A stretch of 64,000 bases of DNA from CAVWZH01 sp963765285 (GCA_963765285.1 CAVXVR010000006.1:620001-684000), one strand, 5' to 3'. Positions 18,587-27,339 are shown, counted from the first letter of the stretch. The notes: generated from the sequence alone by a model not told the origin. Translations and numbers: made by a program.

Positions 18587-18640
18587 AGCTGACGGCTGAA
18601 AGCTGAGAGCTAAGAGCTAAGAGCCAAAAGCTAAGAGCTG
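18587..18640 (+). repeat. word-repeat spacer, type B (copy 4), inverted to copy 3
   Basis: AGCTGAGAGCTAAGAGCTAA and GAGCCAAAAGCTAAGAGC words are broadly complementary to the 18490-18533 block and end six bases before the next ATG. Confidence 0.7.
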
Positions 18641-18645
18641 CTTCT

Positions 18646-19179
18646 ATGCAATATACAAAAGACAGTTTCTACATGACGATGCGGGAACGGCTGGCTTCAT
18701 TGAATCCGCAGCGCACGGTGACCATCAACGGTGTGACGCGGCCGGCGGTAATCGTGGCCGAGAATGAACTGGTCGTCCCAGTGACGCCTTTGCCGGATGC
18801 GTTCTACATCGAATGGGGTGGTGCGCAAGTGGCAGAGGGACAGGCGGGAGGCCGCACGCTGATGGCGATGGATTGCGTGATTTCGCACCACACTTTCGGC
18901 ACTGTGGAGAGCGGGGTAGACCGCGGCCGCACTCTTGCCGAGCTGGATATGGAGCTGATGGCCATCTGCCAGCCACCACGAACCTCCAAACGGGACTACA
19001 CCCAGGCGCCGAGCGTTGACCTCGGCACGAATATTTTCTGGACATTGCCCGCCTTGAGCCCAGTGGCCGGAAGTGACGGGACAAACAACGAAGCCTTGCC
19101 GTCGCGGACCCAGTCAGTGCAACTGGAACGCCGCGCGGTACTGCAAGTGTTTTTCTTCAGCGAGGTGAATTCGCAATGA
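18646..19179 (+). CDS. putative tail terminator / completion protein
   Basis: This 177-residue protein is not matched to a named family with certainty. It has MTMRERLASLNPQRTV, a small beta domain (RPAVIVAENELVVPV, FYIEWGG), and VDRGRTLAELDMELMAICQP. Size, alpha/beta character and place between neck and tail-tube-like genes fit a tail-terminator protein. Its last codons overlap the next ATG (ATGAGC), consistent with translational coupling. The gene is preceded by an unusual inverted pair of word repeats rather than a normal ribosome site. Confidence 0.45.
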   Translation: MQYTKDSFYMTMRERLASLNPQRTVTINGVTRPAVIVAENELVVPVTPLPDAFYIEWGGAQVAEGQAGGRTLMAMDCVISHHTFGTVESGVDRGRTLAELDMELMAICQPPRTSKRDYTQAPSVDLGTNIFWTLPALSPVAGSDGTNNEALPSRTQSVQLERRAVLQVFFFSEVNSQ

Positions 19180-20297
19180 GCTCTGCTCCGCTGCGTTCCG
19201 CGATGGTTCCGGTCACGCGGCGAATCCGCGCCTATTTTGCGCCCATGGATCGGACCGCGGGAACTCCGACGGTATTCGATCCGGGAAAGCAGGGAGCGTT
19301 CGCCCTCGACGCTCCCCCGGCGCCGTGGCTGGATCTGGGATGGATCGATAATTTTCAGCGCTTTTGCGCAACCACGACTGAGCCCCTGCGGGCGGGCGCC
19401 CGAGGAGCGCCAGCCGGACAGTTTCGCGGGCCAATCGATGTCCGCATTGAGTTCGATTTCCGCGAGTGGGGCAAGTTGCAGATGGCGCTGGCGGGCGGCT
19501 CGGAACACATGAACGTCCTGGCCAGCGATCCCAACGCGAATGCGCAGCCTTCCGGCGGAACTCCGCTGGCCGCGGTTGCCGTGCTGCCTGGCTCAACCGC
19601 GACAGAGATTGTGGTGGGCACAGGCGCAGTGAGCGCATTTTCTGTAGGCGTTCTGGTCGCGGTCGACAACGACTATCAGCAGCAGACGGGATATGTGGGC
19701 ACAGGCATTTCGGCCGCGTATGTGACCGATCCGGCCGCTGTTAACCGCGACGCGAACTATATTCGCCGCGTGACTTTCAATGTTGGACGCGTGGCTCAAG
19801 TCACCGCGACTTCTCTCTTGCTGGCGCAACCTCTTCCCGGAGGCGCGCCGGTTACGGGCGCGGGCGTGCAGCAAGTTGTAGCTTTCGTTGACCGCGAGGG
19901 CGGTTCATTCTTCCAGGAATGGTCGGGGTTGTTTGTGGCGGAGGAGGAATCGGGCGGGCGGGTTTGTTTTTACTATCCCCACCTCAGCCCGACTACCGTG
20001 CTTCCGGCGGCGGTTCCTGCGGCCGCGCCAGGCGGCGCCCATGCCGGCTCCGCGGTGACGGCGATGCAGAGCGCTTCGAGCGTGAGTAAATCAGCAGCGC
20101 ACGTGACTGCCCCCTCGGCGGCGTCACCAACCGGCAAGGCTTTCCAGCGGGAGGAAATGGTGCAACTCGCTTCGCCGATCATGGCGCTGGGTTTGCGAGC
20201 GGCCTTTCTGGCGATGCCGCACACCGATGAGAACGACGGCCAAGTCGCGGTCTGCTACCGCAGCTACTTCCCCGTCGGAATGGCGGCGATTTACTAA
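19176..20297 (+). CDS. putative major tail protein
   Basis: This 373-residue protein starts in the stop of the previous gene. The N-terminal half has beta-sandwich-like sequence (ALDAPPAPWLDLGWIDNF, PLRAGARGAPAGQFRG, VRIEFDFREWGKLQMALAG) resembling tail-tube proteins. An Ala/Pro/Ser-rich linker (residues about 270-320) precedes a conserved-looking C-terminus (EEMVQLASPIMALGLRAAF). It would form the tail tube or a tail-associated ring. No tape-measure gene follows, which is atypical for a long-tailed phage. The assignment rests on order and composition. Confidence 0.5.
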   Translation: MSSAPLRSAMVPVTRRIRAYFAPMDRTAGTPTVFDPGKQGAFALDAPPAPWLDLGWIDNFQRFCATTTEPLRAGARGAPAGQFRGPIDVRIEFDFREWGKLQMALAGGSEHMNVLASDPNANAQPSGGTPLAAVAVLPGSTATEIVVGTGAVSAFSVGVLVAVDNDYQQQTGYVGTGISAAYVTDPAAVNRDANYIRRVTFNVGRVAQVTATSLLLAQPLPGGAPVTGAGVQQVVAFVDREGGSFFQEWSGLFVAEEESGGRVCFYYPHLSPTTVLPAAVPAAAPGGAHAGSAVTAMQSASSVSKSAAHVTAPSAASPTGKAFQREEMVQLASPIMALGLRAAFLAMPHTDENDGQVAVCYRSYFPVGMAAIY

Positions 20298-20460
20298 AAC
20301 CGAAGCGGCGGGAAGCAATCTTTGCCACACTCACGTTTCATCCAAACGGCCAGCACCAGAAATTCCCAACCACGGGTTGTGGGTATCTCGTCCATCGATC
20401 ACAGCGTTCGAGACACACCACGGCTAAGCTTTCATCGAAATCGGCTTTCCACGGATCAGA

Positions 20461-22804
20461 ATGAAACTGCAAATCGACAATCTCGATGGCCAGGGGCCGC
20501 GCGACTACACAGCCGCGATTGACAGCACCGGGATGCCACGCGTGGTGCGGCAGTTGAACAAGCCCTCGGAGCTGCAGGTGAGCCTGCTGGCAAATCAGCC
20601 GGACTTCGTGGTTCCGGTGATTGGGGCACGCATCACCGTGGGTCGAATGAATGGGCAGGATGTGTTCACCGGCTACCTGACCGAAGCTCCGGTGTTTGAG
20701 TATCTGGGATGGGGCGAGCGCGGCCCGGCCTATCGCTACAATCTGGTGGCTCTAAGCGATGAAGCGATCCTCGATCGAAAGCGACTGCCCCAGCGCTCCC
20801 CTTTCGTGGCCCGGAGCGCGGGTAACGCGCTCCGGCAGATGACCACCGACCTATTGCCGGGAGTTTTCGACACCAGCGCCGTGCAGGATGTGGACGTACT
20901 GGCGTCGTACGTGCCCGATCCTCAGGAGCCGTGGACATACCACGCGGCTCTGGTTGCGCTCGAGGCAAGGGGAAGTTACCGGGTGAACGATGGTGCTCTC
21001 ATTTTTTCGCCGGTAGGTGCGGCCCAATACTCCGTCAGCGAAGCCGACAGCAATTTCTCCCCGGATGGTCTTGCCCTCCAAGCGGCAAGTGGTCTGGTAA
21101 ATGACGTCACGGTTGTGGGTTTGATTGAACCGCAGGACTACGTGAAAGATTACCTGGTCGGCGACGGACTTACTTTAAAGTTCTACCTCTCGCAAACTCC
21201 GTTCATCAAAAGCAGCCAGACCCTTATGAACGAAGAATACCTGGGAACTGCGCTCGATTCCACGCGATGGAAAGCAACCGATCCTTCGAATGCGGTATCG
21301 GTAAGCAGCGGCCAGTTGCAAGTTTCGGGGGGGACTGGCACAGACGGGGCAACCACGGTCGTTTTCGCCGAAAACATCGAACTGGGTGGCGCGGTCGTGC
21401 TGCAACATGGCAGTGTGACTTTCGGAGCGGCATCGACCGGAGTTCTGGGCGGCCTGTATCCGGCGACGGTCTCAATTGCCGGTTGCCTTGCGGGATTTCA
21501 GATCACTCCAAACGGAGCGCAGTGCAACATTCAGGCGCTGGTCAACGGCGCGGCGGTGGGCACGCCCATGCCGACCGTTGCGGGACACGAGTACGCGCTC
21601 ACGACGAGGTTCTATGCGCCGGAGGTCTATCGCAGACAACAGATATTCCATTCGGCGGCCCATCCCGCGGGCAACGGGTTCGGGGGTGCAGCCGTGCTGG
21701 CGGATGTCCGCATCGTGCTGGAGGTCCACGACATCGATCCGGCAAACCCGGCATCGCTTGTCGCGGATTCAACCGTGCTCTATGACGGCATCCTGCCTGC
21801 CGCTCCGGGGTTTTGCACCTCTGCGTTGGTGAATGCCGCCAACATGAACTGCGCAATTGCTTTCACCCGCTTTGTGCAAGCGGTGGACGCAGAGGTTCGC
21901 ACGGCACTGCCGGGAGCGGACTACGTTACACGACTCGTAGGGGCACAGTCCGACGGGGCGGAGTGCACGATTCTGTCCAGCGCTGCCCTGGAATTTTTCC
22001 CGCAGATATGTCCCGATAGCGAACCAACTGATCGAAGTGCGCTATCGCGGGCAGGGCCGCGCGTTGGCAAGAGTGACAAATCCAGCCAGCATTGCGGCGC
22101 AGCAAAACGGGACCGACGACGGGATCCGGGCGGTGGTGAGGCATGTGCTGGCGCCAACGCCGCGTACCGCCGCAGACTGCGAGAACGCTGCGCTGGCACT
22201 GCTCGATGGAGCAACCGCTCTAGCCTGGACCGGGGCCTACGGAACCTGGAGCGACTTCCTGCCTGGAGGTGCGGGGGACATTTTTCCGGGAGACGCTGTG
22301 CAAATAAATGCTCCCTCGCGGCAAGCGGACTTCACGGCAATTGTGAGGCAAGTAGAGATTGAGGTGCGAGATCTTGAGGGCGAGCACGGCAACTACAAGA
22401 TTCAGTTTGCGGATGATCTTGCCGTTCCACTGGCCTTTGGCTTTGAGGCGGCCCGAGTGTCCCTGCCGGTTACGTTCACCGTGCTGACCGCGGCGCAGGT
22501 GGGTGCGTTCTATCTTCCCGACCTGACTGCGGCCGAAATCACGGCAACCTCATCAACCAGCGTGACCGTTGACACGGGCGTCGCAGCTCCCACGGGAGGC
22601 GGCTTTGAAGTGCGCTGGAGCGACACCGGCTGGGGCCAGGGCAACGACCGTAATCTCGTGGGCCGTTTCAACACCCAAACCATCACGCTGCCGAGAGTGC
22701 TGGGGAAGATCCAGAACTACTATCTGCGGCAATACGATGCCTCGTCGCCGCCTCGTTATTCCAGGTACACGGTAGCGCTGCATCTTGACTACCCACTGTC
22801 ATGA
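20461..22804 (+). CDS. tail hub/baseplate-like protein (one frameshift)
   Basis: One long gene starts at 20461 (KLQIDNLDGQGPRDYTAAI) and continues after a frame change near 21990, at the T5/C3 run in GAATTTTTCCCGC. The downstream frame continues with IANQLIEVRYRGQGRALARV to 22804. The N-terminal part (DSTGMPRVVRQLNKPSELQ, GARITVGRMNGQDVFTGYL) resembles baseplate hub or tail-associated proteins of siphophage-like elements. The centre (residues about 270-440) looks like a concanavalin-type jelly roll. It lies after the tail protein and before membrane-anchored small genes. The total would be about 780 residues. Confidence 0.55.
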
Positions 22805-23112
22805 GCAACTTCGAAGAGGAATCCGCGGTCCGATCGGCCAACCGCGGCGGCGGAAACAGGCAACCACTCGTGGTGCGAGTGACGGACCACGATTTTCAAC
22901 AGGACGTGCTGGAAAAACTCAGCCGGCTTGAAACCAAGATGGACATGCTGGTCGGGGGAGCTCAGCCAGGACGGATGAGTCTCGCAGAAGGCCGCCTGGT
23001 AGCGCTAGAGCGCAGTGAAATCAAGCGTGGCGTCTACGAACGGCTGGTGAACGCAGTGATCACAGTAGCGATCAGCCTGGTGATCGCGCTGCACGATCGG
23101 TGGTGGAAATAA
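22801..23112 (+). CDS. small membrane-anchored coiled-coil protein (holin-like position)
   Basis: The ATG at 22801 overlaps the hub stop (ATGA). The 103-residue product has a helical coiled-coil region (DVLEKLSRLETKMDMLVGG) followed by a single C-terminal hydrophobic helix (LVNAVITVAISLVIALH). This layout resembles phage holin/accessory lysis or haemolysin XhlA-type proteins. No endolysin is present nearby, so a lysis role is unproven. Confidence 0.5.
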   Translation: MSNFEEESAVRSANRGGGNRQPLVVRVTDHDFQQDVLEKLSRLETKMDMLVGGAQPGRMSLAEGRLVALERSEIKRGVYERLVNAVITVAISLVIALHDRWWK

Positions 23113-23145
23113 AGCGAGTTCATGACTTGCGGGCTTCTCTTAACG

Positions 23146-23178
23146 CCAGTTCTAAGTTCCTGGTTCTCAGTTCTCAGT
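23146..23178 (+). repeat. word-repeat spacer, type A (copy 6)
   Basis: CAGTTCTAAGTTCCTGG and TTCTCAGTTCTCAG words, nearly the same text as copies 3 and 4, lie before the last gene of the cluster. Confidence 0.7.
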
Positions 23179-23208
23179 GCTCATCATCCACATTAAGGAG
23201 ACTACAAG

Positions 23209-23469
23209 ATGGATTTCTTATCCAAGCTGCTGCAGGGGCTCGCCTTCGTACCCGTAATCGTGAACGGGATCGAAAATGTTTTTGGCAATCGAAAAGGTTC
23301 AGAGAAAAAAGACGCGGCAATGTCTTTTGCCCAAGCCGCGCTTTCTACCGCCCAGGCGGTCGCGAGCCGCCAGATTGTGGACGAGGCGAAATTCAGGAAT
23401 GGCCTCGGAATGGTGATCGACGGTACGGTAGAGTGCCTGAACGCCTCCACCTGGGCGCCCAAAGCGTAG
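23209..23469 (+). CDS. small phage-cluster protein of unknown function
   Basis: ATG 23209 follows TTAAGGAGACTACAAG, one of the best ribosome sites in the cluster. The 86-residue product begins MDFLSKLLQGLAFVPVIVNG, a moderately hydrophobic amphipathic helix. It continues with FAQAALSTAQAVASRQIVDE and ends VECLNASTWAPKA. No family recognised. As the terminal gene of the phage-like block it may be holin-related, but this is speculative. Its stop abuts the convergent E2 gene with a single base between them. Confidence 0.55.
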   Translation: MDFLSKLLQGLAFVPVIVNGIENVFGNRKGSEKKDAAMSFAQAALSTAQAVASRQIVDEAKFRNGLGMVIDGTVECLNASTWAPKA

Positions 23470-23470
23470 C

Positions 23471-24766
23471 TTAGCCGACTTCCTCGCTCCAGTTTTCCAG
23501 CGTCTTCTTCACGAACGCCATGAACTGGTCGGCCACCGCGCCATCCACCAGGCGATGATCGTATCCGAGCGTCAGGTGAACGACCGAGCGGACCGCGATC
23601 GAGTCGTTGCCTTCTGGGTCAGTAATCACAAGCGGAGTTTTGGTGATGCCGCCGACGCCCATGATGGCGGCATTCGGCTGGTTGATAATGGGCAAGCCGA
23701 AGACCGCTCCAAACTGGCCGGGATTCGTAACCGTAAATGTAGATCCTTCCACTTCCTCCGGCTTAAGTTTCTTGCCGCGGGCCCGCTCCCCCAGATCGGT
23801 AATGCCGCGCTGCAGGCCGAGGAAGTTAAGTTCGCCAGCGTTCTTGAGCACAGGAACGATGAGTCCCCAGTCGAGCGCCACGGCAATGCCGACATTGACA
23901 TACTTGTGATAGCGGACGCTTTCGCCTTCCAACGAGGCGTTGACAATGGGGAATTGCTGCAGCGCGATAATCGCCGCGCGGACAAAGAACGGCATGAAAG
24001 TCAAACGAACGCCATTGCGCTGCTCGAATCCAGCTTTCATTTTGTTGCGCAGAGTCACGATGCGGGTCATGTCCACTTCGAACATGCAGTGCACGTGGGC
24101 GCTGGTGCGGCGTGACTCGATCATGCGCTGGGCAATGATCTTGCGCATCTGAGTCATAGGAACCAGATCGCCGGGAATGGCCGCCGGTGCGGGAGCCTTA
24201 GCAGACGCTGTTGGCGCAGATGCAGCAGGCGCGGCCGGCGTGCGCGGCGCCGCAGGAGCTTGCTGGCTCTTCTCGATGAAATCCAAAATGTCCTGCTTGG
24301 TGATGCGGCCCCCCAGGCCCGTGCCTGTAACTTGCGTCAGGCTGACATCGTGCTCGCGCGCGATCTTGCGCACCAGCGGCGATGAGCGGGCATGATCATC
24401 ATCTTCTTCGCGGGCACCTTCAGAGGCGCCTTTAGCCGCCGCAGGAGCGGGCGCTTTTGCGGTTGTGCTTTTCTCTGCTGCCGGAGCCGCAGGTTGAGCC
24501 ACCGCCTTCGCCGGAGCAGCGGATTCCCCGTCCACCGCAATCGTGCCGACCACAGTGTTGACCTGCACGGTCGCGCCTTCGGTCACCTTGATGTCCTGGA
24601 GAACGCCGGAGGCGGGCGCCGGAATCTCGGCATCTACCTTGTCGGTAGAAATCTCAAACAGTGGCTCATCTCTCTGAACTTTATCCCCAGGCTTCTTCAG
24701 CCACTTGGTGATGGTGCCCTCGAAAATGGATTCGCCCATCTGGGGCATGACAATATCAGTCGGCAT
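23471..24766 (-). CDS. pdhC: 2-oxoacid dehydrogenase E2 (dihydrolipoyl acyltransferase)
   Basis: This 431-residue E2 has a complete domain order. A lipoyl domain (residues 1-76) has the lipoylated Lys43 in ISTDKVDAE. A long Ala/Pro linker follows, then a peripheral E3/E1-binding domain (SSPLVRKIAREHDVSLTQV, TGLGGRITKQDIL), a second linker, and the acyltransferase core ending in the catalytic DHRLVDG motif. E2 moves the acyl group from E1 to CoA and forms the complex core. Genes for E1-beta, E1-alpha, E3 and LipB lie upstream on the same strand. Substrate (pyruvate versus branched-chain 2-oxoacid) cannot be fixed from sequence. Confidence 0.9.
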   Translation of the reverse strand: MPTDIVMPQMGESIFEGTITKWLKKPGDKVQRDEPLFEISTDKVDAEIPAPASGVLQDIKVTEGATVQVNTVVGTIAVDGESAAPAKAVAQPAAPAAEKSTTAKAPAPAAAKGASEGAREEDDDHARSSPLVRKIAREHDVSLTQVTGTGLGGRITKQDILDFIEKSQQAPAAPRTPAAPAASAPTASAKAPAPAAIPGDLVPMTQMRKIIAQRMIESRRTSAHVHCMFEVDMTRIVTLRNKMKAGFEQRNGVRLTFMPFFVRAAIIALQQFPIVNASLEGESVRYHKYVNVGIAVALDWGLIVPVLKNAGELNFLGLQRGITDLGERARGKKLKPEEVEGSTFTVTNPGQFGAVFGLPIINQPNAAIMGVGGITKTPLVITDPEGNDSIAVRSVVHLTLGYDHRLVDGAVADQFMAFVKKTLENWSEEVG

Positions 24767-24899
24767 AAGTTCCTTCCGCGCAGTTCTGCAACAGAATTTT
24801 AGGGCGCTTGTAACCTCTCATTATATATAGGCACCGAATTTATGGTGCGACCGCGGACCGCCCCCCGGGTCCCCAAGTGGCTCAGGTTGATTTTTCCTG

Positions 24900-25439
24900 C
24901 TAGTTTTTCGTCCCTTTTGCGGCCGGGTCAACCCCGAATGTTTTTTTCCAGTAGTCCTGTACCGTTGGCGGCAGCTTTTCAATGCGTGAAAGGAACGCCG
25001 TGACCTTCCATATATCTTGCTCGCTCAGCGTCTTGCCCCAGGCGGGCATGCCGGTATAACGGACGCCGGTACGAACGCAATAGAAAGTATGCCACTCGGG
25101 GTCGTCGAGTGGGTTGAGAACCAGATTGGGGGCGGGTGGGTAGAACGTTGCTCCGAAGGAGTTCGGCTTGCCGTCGAGAGTGCCGTGGCATTCGGCGCAG
25201 TTCATGGTGTAGATCTTCATGCCGTCGACCAGGTTGTCGTCGGTAGGCGGCACAGGATTGCTTACCCGGGGAGCGCGGCGTTCCATCGAGGCATCGAGGG
25301 CGGTGTTGGCAAGATGCTGCTCCCAGCCGGGCGGGTTGGCGTCGGCATTGCTGGGGATAAATCCCATCATGGCGATGGCCAGCCCGCCAACCGCGAGAAC
25401 GACCAGGGTAAAGATGATTCCTAGAATGAACTTGCTCAT
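24900..25439 (-). CDS. membrane-anchored monohaem cytochrome c
   Basis: This 179-residue protein has one N-terminal membrane helix (FILGIIFTLVVLAVGGLAIAM) that is probably an uncleaved anchor. A class I cytochrome c domain follows: haem motif CAECH near residue 81, and a distal Met candidate in RYTGMPAWG followed by the C-terminal helix DIWKVTAFLSRIEKLP. It would be an electron carrier on the periplasmic side. It lies within the 2-oxoacid dehydrogenase gene group with no obvious functional tie, though many similar cytochromes occur at the other end of the window. Confidence 0.85.
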   Translation of the reverse strand: MSKFILGIIFTLVVLAVGGLAIAMMGFIPSNADANPPGWEQHLANTALDASMERRAPRVSNPVPPTDDNLVDGMKIYTMNCAECHGTLDGKPNSFGATFYPPAPNLVLNPLDDPEWHTFYCVRTGVRYTGMPAWGKTLSEQDIWKVTAFLSRIEKLPPTVQDYWKKTFGVDPAAKGTKN

Positions 25440-25478
25440 AGGTCCTCCGGGGAAGTTGTTACCAAGATGCCAGCGTGG

Positions 25479-25712
25479 TCAGGGATTGTCCAGCGGCGCG
25501 GTATCGCGAAGAATGGCCAGAGCATCGGCTGCATCCGATTCGCGGACCTGAAGTTTGATTCCGCCCAGCATGTGGGAATGCCAGCCTGCTATGCGGAGCA
25601 TGTTTTCATCCTGGGCGAAACACTCAATGCCAGCCGATTCCAGGCGGGTGCGGGCGAGAAGAAACTCAGGCTCATTGTGGAAGGCGGCGATGGTGATTAG
25701 GGCTTCGTGCAT
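25479..25712 (-). CDS. DUF2007-type putative signal-transducing protein
   Basis: This 77-residue protein matches the small DUF2007 pattern. It has ALITIAAFHNEPEFLLARTRLESAGIECF-like content, seen as FHNEPEFLLARTRLESAGI, then CFAQDENM and a closing VRESDAADALAIL. Such proteins have a ferredoxin-like fold and an annotated but unproven signalling role. It sits 54 bases downstream of the E1-beta gene and 39 bases before the cytochrome c gene, so it is likely in the same transcript. Confidence 0.7.
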   Translation of the reverse strand: MHEALITIAAFHNEPEFLLARTRLESAGIECFAQDENMLRIAGWHSHMLGGIKLQVRESDAADALAILRDTAPLDNP

Positions 25713-25766
25713 GCTGGATGGCCGTGGTCCAGAATCGGCCGGGTCAGAGACCCAGCCGTACCCGAT

Positions 25767-26738
25767 CTAGTATGCTCTCAGCTTTCTCGCTTCGCGCACC
25801 ACATCGCTCACCTTGGGCAGGAAATATTCCTCCTGCGGCGGAGAAAAGGGTACCGGGGAATCTTGCGCCGTGATGCGGACGATCGGGCCATCGAGATCGT
25901 CGAAAGCTTCTTCATTGATAATGGCCGCAATTTCACCCGCCAGACCGCCGGTGCGCGAGTGCTCGTGCAGGATAATCACTTTGTTGGTTTTGCGGACGGT
26001 TTGCGCGATGGCCTCGCGGTCGAGCGGCGAAACGGTGCGCAGATCAATGATTTCGAGGTCAATGCCTTCCCTGTTCAGAATCTCGGCAGCTTCGAGCGCC
26101 GTGTACACCATGGCAGCATAAGTAATGATGCTGACGTCGCGGCCTTCACGGGCGATGCGGGCCTTGCCCAGCGGTACGATGTAGTCTTCTGCCGGGACTT
26201 CTTCTTTAATGCGGCGATAGAGATATTTGTGCTCGAAGAAAATGACCGGATTGTTGTCGCGAATGGAAGCCTTGATGAGCCCTTTGGCATCGTAGGCGCT
26301 CGCCGGACACACGACCTTCAAGCCGGGCGCGTGCACGAACCACATTTCAGGATTCTGGGAATGAAACGGGCCCCCGTGCACGTTCCCGCCGCTCGGTCCG
26401 CGAATCACCAGTGGCGCAGGCGCTCCCCAGCGGTAGTGGGCTTTGGCCACCATGTTGACGATCTGGTTGAAGGCGCAGCCGATAAAGTCCATGAACTGGA
26501 ACTCAGCCACGGGTCGCATGCCGGTGAGGGCCGCGCCGAAAGCCGCACCCACAATGGCAGATTCGGCGATAGGTGTGTCGATGACTCGCTCTGCCCCGAA
26601 GCGGTCAATAAAGCCGTCGGTGACTTTGAACGCTCCGCCGTAGATGCCGATGTCCTCGCCAATGCAGAAGACGGCGGGGTCGCGCTCCATTTCCTCCCAG
26701 ATTCCCTGGCGGATGGCTTCGAGATAGGTGAGTTGCAT
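25767..26738 (-). CDS. pdhB: 2-oxoacid dehydrogenase E1 component, beta subunit
   Basis: The start at 26738 (MQLTYLEAIRQGIWEEM) gives 323 residues, the usual size. Conserved E1-beta features are visible: FCIGEDIGIYGGAFKVT with the thiamine-activating Glu, DTPIAESAIVGAAFGAAL, MVAKAHYRWGAPAPLVIRGP, the GPFHSQNPEMWFVHAPGLKV block and the C-terminal PRITAQDSP-like region. It pairs with the alpha subunit encoded at 29936. The two are separated by a GIY-YIG gene and a cellulase gene, whereas alpha and beta subunit genes are usually adjacent. Two possible rearrangement boundaries therefore lie on its upstream side. Confidence 0.9.
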   Translation of the reverse strand: MQLTYLEAIRQGIWEEMERDPAVFCIGEDIGIYGGAFKVTDGFIDRFGAERVIDTPIAESAIVGAAFGAALTGMRPVAEFQFMDFIGCAFNQIVNMVAKAHYRWGAPAPLVIRGPSGGNVHGGPFHSQNPEMWFVHAPGLKVVCPASAYDAKGLIKASIRDNNPVIFFEHKYLYRRIKEEVPAEDYIVPLGKARIAREGRDVSIITYAAMVYTALEAAEILNREGIDLEIIDLRTVSPLDREAIAQTVRKTNKVIILHEHSRTGGLAGEIAAIINEEAFDDLDGPIVRITAQDSPVPFSPPQEEYFLPKVSDVVREARKLRAY

Positions 26739-26790
26739 AAATATCTTGAGAAACGCGAAACCGCCGGCACTATGAAACCACCAACCATCT

Positions 26791-26848
26791 GTCATCCCGA
26801 GCGAGGAGGCTCGTTCACGAAGTGAACGAGCACCGCAGTCGAGGGACC
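26791..26848 (+). repeat. palindromic repeat R1, left bracket of the GIY-YIG gene
   Basis: The repeat starts GTCATCCCGAGCG and ends GCAGTCGAGGGACC. The core is the palindrome GCTCGTTCAC (26809-26818) with GTGAACGAGC (26822-26831). It is inverted relative to R2 at 27206, and together they enclose the nuclease gene. Confidence 0.85.
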
Positions 26849-26854
26849 TTTTGT

Positions 26855-27181
26855 TTATGCCGGCCGAGGAGCGGAATCCGCAGCCTCATACCACTCAGCC
26901 GCCAGGTCTTTCCACCCAGGGTTCATCCGTTCGATCAACCAGATTTTCTTCTCCCGGCGCCAGCGTTTCAACTGCTTTTCGCGGTCGATTGCATTGCGCA
27001 CATCGTCATACTTGTCCCAGTATACGAGGCGGGTGGCATTGTAGTCGTTGGTAAAACCTTCGAGATCGTGATGTTTATGCTGCCAAACACGTTTGCGCAG
27101 GTTGTTGGTCATACCGATGTAGAGCACGTGCCGGGAAATGCTCTGCATGATGTAGACGTAGAACTGGTATTCGCGGCGCAT
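26855..27181 (-). CDS. GIY-YIG nuclease domain protein
   Basis: This 108-residue single-domain protein has the GIY-YIG signature. It opens with FYVYIMQS (first Tyr strand) and LYIGMTNNLRKRVWQHK (YIG plus the conserved Arg helix), with the metal-binding Glu in AIDREKQLKRWRR. It belongs to the small standalone (UPF0213-like) group; related domains cut DNA in homing endonucleases and UvrC. The gene is enclosed by two inverted copies of a palindromic repeat, 6 bases past its stop and 24 bases before its start. It splits the 2-oxoacid dehydrogenase gene group. The arrangement suggests a mobile or repeat-associated nuclease. Confidence 0.9.
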   Translation of the reverse strand: MRREYQFYVYIMQSISRHVLYIGMTNNLRKRVWQHKHHDLEGFTNDYNATRLVYWDKYDDVRNAIDREKQLKRWRREKKIWLIERMNPGWKDLAAEWYEAADSAPRPA

Positions 27182-27205
27182 GGGATGGCTCCGGCGAAAA
27201 CAAGA

Positions 27206-27266
27206 GGTCTCTCGACTGCGCCGGGTGATTCGCGTCGCGAATCACCGGCTCCGCTCGAGATGACAG
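27206..27266 (-). repeat. palindromic repeat R2, right bracket of the GIY-YIG gene
   Basis: Read on the minus strand it has the same ends as R1 (GTCATCTCGAGCGGAG and GCAGTCGAGAGACC) but a different core palindrome, GGTGATTCGCG paired with CGCGAATCACC. R1 and R2 point in opposite directions. Confidence 0.85.
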
Positions 27267-27339
27267 GAGAAAGAATACCGAGTGGATAAACATCCCGTCT
27301 GTGACGGATGTCACGCTGGAAGCGCATTCTGGTCCTGAT

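Noticed and set aside
17339..18640. CRISPR array
   Set aside because: The repeats are short degenerate words without regular repeat-spacer units, and no cas gene is present.
21960..22040. Programmed frameshift in the tail hub gene
   Set aside because: The site (T5 then C3) is a plain homopolymer without a slippery heptamer, and many other genes here show the same kind of break.
25707..26825. 372-codon open frame on the + strand
   Set aside because: It is antisense to E1-beta, which has unmistakable thiamine-enzyme motifs on the minus strand.
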